A stretch of DNA of 64,000 nucleotides from JACKDX01 sp964640175. Its GTDB lineage: Bacteria; Myxococcota_A; Polyangia; Polyangiales; GCA-016699535. Below the pieces are notes generated by a model. The model was not told the DNA's origin. It saw only the letters and a list, made by a program, of their open reading frames with translations, and did not search any database. Within the stretch, counting starts at the first letter, position 1. Each line of letters begins with the position of its first letter. Positions 26,967 to 33,628 of this stretch are shown here, one piece after another. The position numbers were made by a program, and so were the translations under genes. The DNA lies in the NCBI GenBank assembly GCA_964640175.1, contig CAZXFW010000010.1, forward strand, positions 38,568-102,567. The letters run 5' to 3'.

Positions 26967-27812
26967 ATGCGTAGTGTGTTTTATTTTCTGCATCACGAAG
27001 TTTCTGTTGATGCTGATTTGCCGCAGGTGCATCAGGGTCTGGACTTGATATGGCGGCAATGCAAACGACCTGTCCTGAATGTTTTTTCAACTGTGCACTA
27101 TGACGTGCACGCCCTCAACGGGTATCATTTGCAATGTGGGAAAAAGCATCTTGCAACATTTCACGATGTCGAGGACATCGTGCCCATGCTTGAATTGCAG
27201 GTATATTCAGCGCTTAGAGCACAGTCTGTCCCAGGTGAACTCACGATGCATGCGGCTGCGGTATCGTATGAAGACCATGTGATTATTTTTACAGGGCCTT
27301 CTTCTGCAGGAAAATCGTCGTTGGCCTTGGCTGCGGTGCGGCAAGGATGGTCTTACATTAGTGATGAAATCGTCAGTGCTAATTGTAAGCATGTATGGGG
27401 GATTCCGCGTTCGATCGGCTTTGATAAACAAACGCCTGTGACAGCTTCATGGTTAGTGGCACAGGATTTGGTGCAACGACATGTCGTGCTCCAGACTGGG
27501 CTATTAAGTGCAATGCCGTTGTATCTGCCAACGGATGAGCAAGTTCCGCTATTGCCACCGTCTGCTCGGAATGTATGGATTATGTTGATTCGACAAGGAC
27601 CCCGCAATTTTCTAGTGCCGTGCCCAGCATGGAAGGCTTTGCAGGGCATCTATGCTGCCGCTTTTCAGAAACCCGATACGAATTTGGGGTGGCTTATTCA
27701 GCCTGGGCGGACATGGGAGTTAGGTTGGAGTAACCCTGACGAAGCATTCGCTTTACTTAGGCGTAACGTTCATCTCTCGGTTGAGCGCGGTACGAGCACT
27801 GCATGGGGGTAA
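26967..27812 (+). CDS. HPr-kinase-like P-loop protein
   Basis: A 281-residue protein of the HprK-related family found near PqqD-like genes. The P-loop GPSSAGKSSLA is at ~110-120, and a Walker-B-like ISDEIV lies ~20 residues later. The region before it (MHAAAVSYEDHVIIFTG) is the characteristic strand pair. It is not true HPr kinase: length and context differ and no HPr is near. In some lasso-peptide clusters HprK relatives phosphorylate the peptide on Ser; a similar role on the peptide at 28632, which has Thr in each repeat, is an inference. It is the last gene of the + strand operon. Confidence 0.82.
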   Translation: MRSVFYFLHHEVSVDADLPQVHQGLDLIWRQCKRPVLNVFSTVHYDVHALNGYHLQCGKKHLATFHDVEDIVPMLELQVYSALRAQSVPGELTMHAAAVSYEDHVIIFTGPSSAGKSSLALAAVRQGWSYISDEIVSANCKHVWGIPRSIGFDKQTPVTASWLVAQDLVQRHVVLQTGLLSAMPLYLPTDEQVPLLPPSARNVWIMLIRQGPRNFLVPCPAWKALQGIYAAAFQKPDTNLGWLIQPGRTWELGWSNPDEAFALLRRNVHLSVERGTSTAWG

Positions 27813-28474
27813 GGGGGCTCTTGTTGACAGTATGCGATTTCATATCCGGCTTGTGCAACGATGCCTTCAAATTCTGATGGAGTGAAGCAGTGCACAAACC
27901 CCTCATGAGTAGTATAATAATCGCTTTCAGGAGCTGTATTAACTCCTAGACGTTTTAAGATGTTTCGCACTTGCAACTGCCCGCGAGAAGGGCCGCGTGC
28001 AACCCAGCTGATAAGTAAGGGTCCTGATCCACAGAGTTGATGGAAAATTTTCAAAACAGCCGTTCGCTCGGATGGCGTTGCAATGTGCGCAAAGCTTCCA
28101 AATCCCACAATACCTGCTGCAAACGGAGCATGCGTTTGAAGTGGCGCTAGTCCCTGAATAAAAGTTGTGTAGTCCGCTGTTAAACAACAAAGCAACTTCG
28201 AATGAGGCACATGATGTTGACACAGCGATACTAATTCTTTTGCAGGATCAAACCCAGCAACCTGGTATCCGAGTGTGGCCAAAGCGTACATTTCGCGCCC
28301 GGTGCCGCAGGCGCCGACAAGCACCCGAGCAGGTGGAGGTACAAAATAGTTACGGATGCAGCTTACTTCCCAGTCGTAGAGGCTTCGGTTGTATGCCTCG
28401 TTGTGATAGCCCGTGTTCGTGTTATAGGCGTGTGTATTCAGCCTTGGCCAGTCCTCTGGGCTTGAGCTATTCAT
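27770..28474 (-). CDS. Class I SAM-dependent methyltransferase
   Basis: About 234 residues from ATG 28474. The SAM-binding motif I is VLVGACGTGREMYALA, followed by motif II YQVAGFDPAKELVSLC. The rest matches a Rossmann methyltransferase. Reading the frame up to 28642 would add ~56 residues and would overlap the start of the peptide gene on the other strand, so the shorter form is preferred. Its 3' end overlaps the HprK-like gene by 43 bases (convergent), and its 5' end faces the peptide gene. A role in peptide modification is possible but rests only on position. Confidence 0.8.
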   Translation of the reverse strand: MNSSSPEDWPRLNTHAYNTNTGYHNEAYNRSLYDWEVSCIRNYFVPPPARVLVGACGTGREMYALATLGYQVAGFDPAKELVSLCQHHVPHSKLLCCLTADYTTFIQGLAPLQTHAPFAAGIVGFGSFAHIATPSERTAVLKIFHQLCGSGPLLISWVARGPSRGQLQVRNILKRLGVNTAPESDYYTTHEGFVHCFTPSEFEGIVAQAGYEIAYCQQEPPYPHAVLVPRSTER

Positions 28475-28576
28475 GATAATTTCTGTGCGAATTGCATTCG
28501 CACAGGCGGAAAGCCGATGTAATGCCCATTGTGTGCCTTGGGCTAAAGCTTGAGGTGTTTTGTGAAGTTTTTTATA

Positions 28577-28605
28577 CAACGTGTTTCGATTTTTTGAGAT
28601 ATACT
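28577..28605 (+). promoter_or_regulatory. Possible promoter of the CMP-repeat peptide gene
   Basis: TATACT at 28600-28605 is a good -10 candidate 27 bases before the peptide start; no good -35 is seen at the standard distance. No Fur-like 7-1-7 repeat is visible in the 157-base divergent region (28475-28631). Confidence 0.35.
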
Positions 28606-28631
28606 GCGCGGGTTCGGTTCGTGGGTGTCTT

Positions 28632-28889
28632 ATGGTTGACAATAAACCAGACCAGTCTCCTTCGCCATCCGTCTCAGAGACAATCTCTATGCAAAAAGAC
28701 GATGGAAGTTATCACATTGCGCGCCGTACTCTTTTGCGGATTGCAGTATATACGGCACCCGCAATTGTGGGTTCAATGGTGGTGACGAGCCATGCGTCCG
28801 CGCAAGTCTCATGCATGCCAATCACCTGTATGCCGGTGACCTGCATGCCAGCGACGTGCATGCCCGTGACTTGCATGCCAAATCGTTAG
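28632..28889 (+). CDS. Candidate RiPP precursor: Tat-type signal plus five Cys-Met-Pro repeats
   Basis: An 85-residue peptide. Residues 1-28 are polar and could be the recognition region. Residues 30-58 look like a twin-arginine signal: ARRTLLRIA, a hydrophobic stretch, and an ASA cleavage site before Gln58. The rest is only five units of Cys-Met-Pro-x-Thr, with Cys at 61, 66, 71, 76 and 81 and x = Ile, Val, Ala, Val, ending CMPNR. No Cys occurs elsewhere. It lies on the same strand as, and ~820 bases beyond, a radical SAM/PqqD-like/HprK-like operon. I infer that the Cys and/or Thr are modified in the cytoplasm and the folded product is exported by Tat. A Cys/Met-rich metal-binding peptide is an alternative. 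Confidence 0.75.
   Translation: MVDNKPDQSPSPSVSETISMQKDDGSYHIARRTLLRIAVYTAPAIVGSMVVTSHASAQVSCMPITCMPVTCMPATCMPVTCMPNR
28812..28886 (+). repeat. Five in-frame 15-base repeats encoding CMPxT
   Basis: Five tandem units each start TGY-ATG-CCN. Third positions differ between units (Pro codons CCA, CCG, CCA, CCC, CCA; Thr codons ACC, ACC, ACG, ACT), yet Cys, Met, Pro and Thr are kept. This indicates selection on the peptide, not recent DNA expansion. Confidence 0.85.
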
Positions 28890-28932
28890 AGTTTTTCGAC
28901 TTACACGGTAGTGATGAAGTGATAAGCCAAAG

Positions 28933-29949
28933 CTATCGGCTAGAGAGCTTGAAATAACTCCGATACCATTGAACGAAGCGCTCAGTCCCGTCTTCGATCG
29001 ATGTTGAAGGCTTGTAGCCAAGTTCTTTAGTCAAATTGTCGATGTCAGCGTAAGTGTCAGGTACGTCACCAGGCTGTAGTGGTAACAACGTCATTTCAGC
29101 TTGCTTACCAAGGGCTTTTTCCAGTCCTTTAATGTAGTCCATCAGTTCTACAGGATGGCTATTGCCGATGTTGTAGATGCGCCATGGAGCTTGACTTGTG
29201 CCGGGATCAGGACGCGCGCTTTCCCAACGAGGATTTGCTTTGGCGGGAACATCCAAAACTCGAACAATGCCTTCCACGATGTCATCAATGTATGTGAAAT
29301 CTCGACGGTGCTTGCCATGATTGAACACTTCAATCGGTTTGCCACTAAGAATGGCTTGCGTAAATTTGAAAGGCGCCATATCGGGACGCCCCCACGGCCC
29401 ATAGACCGTAAAAAATCGCAATCCGGTAGTAGGCAACCCATAAAGGTGACTGTAGGTGTGTGCCATGAGTTCATTGGACTTTTTACTTGCAGCATAAAGG
29501 CTCAAAGGGTGGTCTACATTGTGGTGTACAGAAAACGGCATGGCGGTATTACCGCCGTACACACTTGAGCTGCTGGCATAGACAAGATGCTCAATACGAT
29601 GGTTCCGGCAACCTTCTAAGATATGCGCAAACGCGACAATATTGCTTTGGATATACGCCAGTGGATTCTCAATGGAGTAACGCACTCCAGGTTGAGCTGC
29701 TAAATGTGCAACGCGTTGTGGTTTGTAATCCGCAAAGACTGCGCTTGCTGCCGATGGATCGGCAAGGTCTATACGTATATGTGTGTAATTGGGATGCTTG
29801 GCGTGACGTTCAAGGCGAGCTTCTTTAAGGGCAGGGTCATAATAGCTACTGTGATTGTCGACGCCAATGACAGTGTCACCACGTGCTAAAAGACGAAGTG
29901 TTAATGCAGACCCTATAAAACCTGCAGAGCCTGTGACAAGTATATTCAT
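28933..29949 (-). CDS. UDP-glucuronate 4-epimerase-like NAD-dependent sugar epimerase
   Basis: A 338-residue extended SDR. It has the NAD-binding GSAGFIGS at ~7-14, the AAQPGVRYS segment (~85-93) characteristic of UDP-glucuronate/CapI-type epimerases, the SSSSVYGG serine and the YAASKK catalytic Tyr/Lys pair (~151-156), then FFTVYGPWGRPDMA. It interconverts UDP-glucuronate and UDP-galacturonate for envelope or capsule polysaccharide. No polysaccharide cluster surrounds it here. It converges with the peptide gene, 43 bases apart. Confidence 0.9.
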   Translation of the reverse strand: MNILVTGSAGFIGSALTLRLLARGDTVIGVDNHSSYYDPALKEARLERHAKHPNYTHIRIDLADPSAASAVFADYKPQRVAHLAAQPGVRYSIENPLAYIQSNIVAFAHILEGCRNHRIEHLVYASSSSVYGGNTAMPFSVHHNVDHPLSLYAASKKSNELMAHTYSHLYGLPTTGLRFFTVYGPWGRPDMAPFKFTQAILSGKPIEVFNHGKHRRDFTYIDDIVEGIVRVLDVPAKANPRWESARPDPGTSQAPWRIYNIGNSHPVELMDYIKGLEKALGKQAEMTLLPLQPGDVPDTYADIDNLTKELGYKPSTSIEDGTERFVQWYRSYFKLSSR

Positions 29950-29962
29950 AGAACTTAAAGCC

Positions 29963-30124
29963 TTAGTTAGCGAAGATAGTTTTCCAGTCAGCTTTCATAT
30001 TTACCAGTGTCCAGCCTTTTCGGGAGGCTTCATCAACCGCTGTATGAAGCTTACCGATGGGCTTGCCTCCTTTGTCATCGATGAAATCAACAGCAGGTAG
30101 CTTTACCACATGCCCACTTGGATT
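29963..30124 (-). pseudogene. Remnant of a HAD-superfamily phosphatase (C-terminus with internal deletion)
   Basis: The reverse strand is open for about 53 codons and reads VDFIDDKGGKPIG joined directly to KLHTAVDEASRKGWTLVNMK and ADWKTIF before a TAA at 29963-29965. Both halves resemble separate parts of a HAD-type acid phosphatase: the IDDKxGKPxG segment, and the C-terminal LDEAxxxGWxVVxMKxDWKxIF ending. In such proteins they are separated by the domain with the catalytic GNSDGD-type motif. There is no start region; the frame is stopped at 30125-30127. An in-frame internal deletion plus loss of the N-terminal part is inferred from memory of the family. Confidence 0.7.
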
Positions 30125-30133
30125 TCATCCGCC

Positions 30134-31102
30134 TTAATCGCTCCCGAAATTATTGCGAGGGGATGCGCCAAGTATCGATTCAAGTTTGTCAAACGACCCT
30201 GTCCAACCGCCGGTCATGCCGGTTTTTGCGTCGTGGAATGTTTGACGTTCGGCTTCCGTGGCTTCGCCAAAAATCTCCCATGTAACGGTCACGCGTGTGT
30301 CCTGTGGCCCCTCTTCTGAGAATATTACCGTAGTCAACAGCCTGTCAGGCCATGTCGAAAGAAAAGGAGGTTTTTCCAAGTTGCCGTCTTTGTCACAAAA
30401 ATGTTGAGTATAGACCAACAGCTCAGGTGGCCTGATTGTTTGATAGGTGATTGTGCCATACATGATCTGTCCCTCGGCATTTGTCATCGAATAGCGGGAG
30501 CTTCTTCCTTCCTGAATGTTGATAGTAATGAAGGACGTAGTGGACCCTCCGGGAGCAAGCCATCTTGAGAGGTGTTCAGGGTTAATCCACATATCAAACA
30601 TGGTTTTGGTGTCCGTCTCGAATGAGCGGTTGATGATGAATACGTCTTTTTCTCTAGTTTCATTCTCAAGGTATTCGCCCAATCTGTCCCACGTTGTGTT
30701 CCCGCCCACGTCTTTTATAAATTGCTTGGCTGTTTTTGCTTCGTTTGCGGAAGGAAGCGTCATGGTCATCGTCATGACTGTTTTTCCATGCGCTTCTTTG
30801 AAGGTCACCGTCACGGTAAAAAGTTTATCTCTTTCAGCATTTCCGCCGTGGTCATAAACAAGTTTTTCGTATTTGATGACCTCATGGTACGTCGTGATAT
30901 TGGGGTAGTCTGTTCCATCAGGTCCGTGCATCGTGTAAATCCACTGTCCTCCCGGCCGCAGGTTCTTGCTATGGGTGGTCAATGTAAATCCTCTAGGCCC
31001 CCACCATTGTTCAACGTGTTTGAGGTCAGTCCAGGTCTCCCATACGAGTTTTAAAGGAGCATCGTAGGTACGAATAATTTGAATTTCATTTGGATTTGGC
31101 AT
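30134..31102 (-). CDS. Tandem AHSA1/SRPBCC domain protein
   Basis: A 322-residue protein with two SRPBCC (AHSA1-like) domains. The first (1-150) starts IIRTYDAPLKLVWETWTD and has WWGPRGF. The second (~158-305) starts FIINRSFETDTKTMFDMW and has LSRWLAPGG. These START-like folds bind hydrophobic ligands. It overlaps the ArsR gene by 17 bases; the ArsR-SRPBCC pair is common in bacteria, and the two proteins are probably co-regulated by the operator at 31462. Confidence 0.9.
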   Translation of the reverse strand: MPNPNEIQIIRTYDAPLKLVWETWTDLKHVEQWWGPRGFTLTTHSKNLRPGGQWIYTMHGPDGTDYPNITTYHEVIKYEKLVYDHGGNAERDKLFTVTVTFKEAHGKTVMTMTMTLPSANEAKTAKQFIKDVGGNTTWDRLGEYLENETREKDVFIINRSFETDTKTMFDMWINPEHLSRWLAPGGSTTSFITINIQEGRSSRYSMTNAEGQIMYGTITYQTIRPPELLVYTQHFCDKDGNLEKPPFLSTWPDRLLTTVIFSEEGPQDTRVTVTWEIFGEATEAERQTFHDAKTGMTGGWTGSFDKLESILGASPRNNFGSD

Positions 31103-31451
31103 GAGCGTTCCTTTTTCGTTTTTTCTTGGATTGGATTTCTTTTAAATAGACATCAAGGCGGTCAAAACTTTCTTCCCAGAATCGGCGATATTGTTCCATC
31201 CAGCAGGAAGCCTCTTCGAGAGGGGCGGCGCTGATCGAGCAGGTTCTCCATTGAGCAGATTTTGTTTTGTGAATGAGACCTGCACCTTCCAATACTTTGA
31301 GATGTTTGGTGATGGCCGGCAGGGTCATGTCCTTCATGAAAGGCTTTGCAAGCTCCGAGACATTCGCTTCCCCTCGGGTGAGTTGAGCCAGAATGGCTCG
31401 ACGCGTCGGATCGGCCAGAGCCGAAAACGTCGTACTTAACGGGTCCCTCAT
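31086..31451 (-). CDS. ArsR family transcriptional regulator
   Basis: A 121-residue winged-helix repressor: TTFSALADPTRRAILAQLTR, EANVSELAKPF, then LPAITKHLKVLEGAGLI as the recognition helix region. There is no conserved metal-binding ELCVC motif, so sensing is probably not metal-based. It is the first gene of a two-gene operon with the AHSA1 protein. A perfect 18-base palindrome 10 bases upstream is a likely autoregulatory operator. Confidence 0.92.
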   Translation of the reverse strand: MRDPLSTTFSALADPTRRAILAQLTRGEANVSELAKPFMKDMTLPAITKHLKVLEGAGLIHKTKSAQWRTCSISAAPLEEASCWMEQYRRFWEESFDRLDVYLKEIQSKKKRKRNAHAKSK

Positions 31452-31461
31452 TATTTCACCG

Positions 31462-31479
31462 TCCGGTTAATTAACCGGA
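31462..31479. promoter_or_regulatory. Probable ArsR operator
   Basis: TCCGGTTAATTAACCGGA is a perfect 18-base palindrome 10 bases upstream of the arsR start. Its position fits repression of the arsR-AHSA1 operon. Confidence 0.75.
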
Positions 31480-31486
31480 TAGTAAA

Positions 31487-31757
31487 TTACAAAACCTCGA
31501 GCGTCAAGTCAGCGTATACGTATGCGTTGGTGCGAATAGTGCTGTCATTCAAGTGGGGATTGTCCCCACAGTCTAAATTGTTCGAACCCAACGCCAAACG
31601 CAGTAGCTTGAGCCCGATGAGCAGCGAGGGTCCTCTAATGGGTCTGTGATCTTCTCGTCGTCGGAGCAGGCACAGATCATCAACGTGAGAAGCACAATTC
31701 GTATTCGGCTGCAAAGAGCGGTAGTCCTCTTCGGGCACCATAAGCGTACTGGTGCCA
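31487..31757 (-). other. Gene-free stretch with a possible lipoprotein-gene remnant
   Basis: The reverse strand holds a short frame with a lipoprotein-like signal (RIVLLTLMICACS) followed by acidic residues (DDEKITDPLEDP) before stopping soon after. It resembles the start of the neighbouring lipoprotein at 33596, which has CVACSED after its signal. A second frame downstream (LGSNNLDCGDNPHLNDS) could be a shifted continuation. There is no recognisable domain. This may be a decayed relative or chance. Confidence 0.25.
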
Positions 31758-33596
31758 TCACCATGATCGTCTGCGCCAGATGAAGGCTTCGTCGGGAGTA
31801 GAAGGGGCACTCAACAACTTTTTCTGTCCTGCGACATAGACGGTCTTGTTTGCGTCGGTCCACATATGGGTTGCCTCATAACGGTAATTATTTAACTGGC
31901 TTATGGTGGGACTTTCGTTGGTCCACGTGGCGCCGCCATTGCTGCTATGGAATAACATGTTGTCGTTCCATCCCCTCCCGCCGGCGAATAGATGTTGTCC
32001 AGCCGCAGCGACTGCATTCAACACTACGTCGTCCACCTGCCAAAGGGTTATCCATGTCGCGCCACGGTTGGTGGAACGCCACACATAGCTGCGGAAGTAG
32101 GGTTGCGTATCACGCAGCTCGAATCCAACAATAATCAATGCCCCATCTGTATTTACTTCCAACGAAGAAGTAGACCAACAAAGCTTATTATTTGGCAGAC
32201 TGCATGCCTTGGCGCCTTTCGTCCATGGGCCGTCACGGTCGGGGGATGCATAGACAAGGCTGTTGTGTTCAAGAAAGAATCCACCCTGCCTGTCCTCACG
32301 AATGGTACTAAATCCTCCACTGTTATCGGTTTCACTCGCAACGACAGAATACGTCCACTCACACGCGTCATCGGATTGGTTGGGGTGCCAAAGGATGCCC
32401 CGGTTTGGGTCAACTGTGTCTCCCACCACATACGAATTGTAATCTGACGAAGCCCAAATGCTTCGTATAGTCCCCCACGCATTGCCTGCATTCAATGTCC
32501 ATTGACCGTGAGGCGCTCCCCATTGGTAGAGGCCAAGTTTATCATTCTGAAAACCAGCCCAGGTCCACTGAATATCGTACTTATCGCGAGGCAACACGAA
32601 TAGGGCGTACGCAGGAGAGTCCAGCCAGGCGCTGGGGCGCCCACTTACTGCCGACACGATAAAATACCGACTTGTATTATTTGTCTGGCGGAACGTGGCA
32701 CCTACAAGCACATCTCCCTTACTCACGTCGCGGCCATGCAGGGCGGTAATCTCCGTGTAAACTCCTGTTAGGCCTGTGGGTGCACGGAGGGGAACATTTT
32801 GCCATAGTGGTTCGCATTTAGTGCCCACCTTGACGTATCCCTGGTAACAGGCAAACCCACAGTCGGTTCCGTCGCAGGTGGCATACCCGTTGGCGGGTAC
32901 CGCGCATGGCGTGCAGCGCGTGCCACACGAGGCGACGGAAGTATTGGATAGGCATTGGGCAGGGGTTCCACACGCGTGATAGCCACTAAAGCATGCGATG
33001 CCGCACGATCCTGCTTGGCATTGTGCAGAGCCGTTTTGTGGTATGGAACACGCGGTCTCACAATCACCACAATGGGCAGCATCTGATTGCAAATTCGTGC
33101 AAGAGCTTCCACACAAATCACCCGTGGGTGATGTGCACGTATCGATGCATTGCGGAGTTTCGGATGCTTCACATAGCGGGGTAGGGTTTTCACACGCTGT
33201 GTCGCAGTCACCGCAGTGTTCAGCTTCCATCAACGAAACTTCACAACCGTTGCTGGTCTCGCCATCGCAGTTGCCATATCTGCTCTGGCAGACAAGTGTG
33301 CATGAGCCCTCGGCGCATGTAGTGGCTTGAGGATCTGCATTGGGCAGATTGCGGCAGTCGTTATGACACGCTCCGCAATGTTCGGTGGAGTCATCCAAGT
33401 TGGCGCAAAACCCGTCGCAAAATGTCATGCCCGAGTCGCACTCAGGTTCTTCCGGCGGCGGAAGCGTGTCGGGCACAGGAAGGCCACCGTCTTCGGTAGG
33501 TTCTGGGACGCCTTGATGGTCTTCCGAACAAGCAACACACATTATGAATAGGGCTATTGAAATGATCCGAACGTGTAGGTGCTTAGGGTTATACAT
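31758..33596 (-). CDS. Cys-rich lipoprotein with BNR-like beta-propeller region
   Basis: About 612 residues from ATG 33596. A lipobox (IMCVACS, Cys ~23) is followed by a Pro/Glu linker. A Cys-rich half (~50-260) contains repeats of the Stig1-like type (HCGDCDTAC, HCGDCETAC, CGTRCTPC). The C-terminal half has BNR/Asp-box signatures (RSTNRGATW, HSSNGGATW), suggesting a propeller. This architecture is typical of surface lipoproteins in Myxococcota. It follows the 33629 lipoprotein by 33 bases and probably belongs to the same three-gene operon. Confidence 0.8.
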   Translation of the reverse strand: MYNPKHLHVRIISIALFIMCVACSEDHQGVPEPTEDGGLPVPDTLPPPEEPECDSGMTFCDGFCANLDDSTEHCGACHNDCRNLPNADPQATTCAEGSCTLVCQSRYGNCDGETSNGCEVSLMEAEHCGDCDTACENPTPLCEASETPQCIDTCTSPTGDLCGSSCTNLQSDAAHCGDCETACSIPQNGSAQCQAGSCGIACFSGYHACGTPAQCLSNTSVASCGTRCTPCAVPANGYATCDGTDCGFACYQGYVKVGTKCEPLWQNVPLRAPTGLTGVYTEITALHGRDVSKGDVLVGATFRQTNNTSRYFIVSAVSGRPSAWLDSPAYALFVLPRDKYDIQWTWAGFQNDKLGLYQWGAPHGQWTLNAGNAWGTIRSIWASSDYNSYVVGDTVDPNRGILWHPNQSDDACEWTYSVVASETDNSGGFSTIREDRQGGFFLEHNSLVYASPDRDGPWTKGAKACSLPNNKLCWSTSSLEVNTDGALIIVGFELRDTQPYFRSYVWRSTNRGATWITLWQVDDVVLNAVAAAGQHLFAGGRGWNDNMLFHSSNGGATWTNESPTISQLNNYRYEATHMWTDANKTVYVAGQKKLLSAPSTPDEAFIWRRRSW

Positions 33597-33628
33597 AGGT
33601 TTAAAGGGCCTTTCTGTGAGTAGCTCCA

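Noticed and set aside
28812..28886. Short regular repeats that might suggest a CRISPR or minisatellite
   Set aside because: Units are 15 bases, without spacers, and are phased with codons of a signal-bearing peptide.
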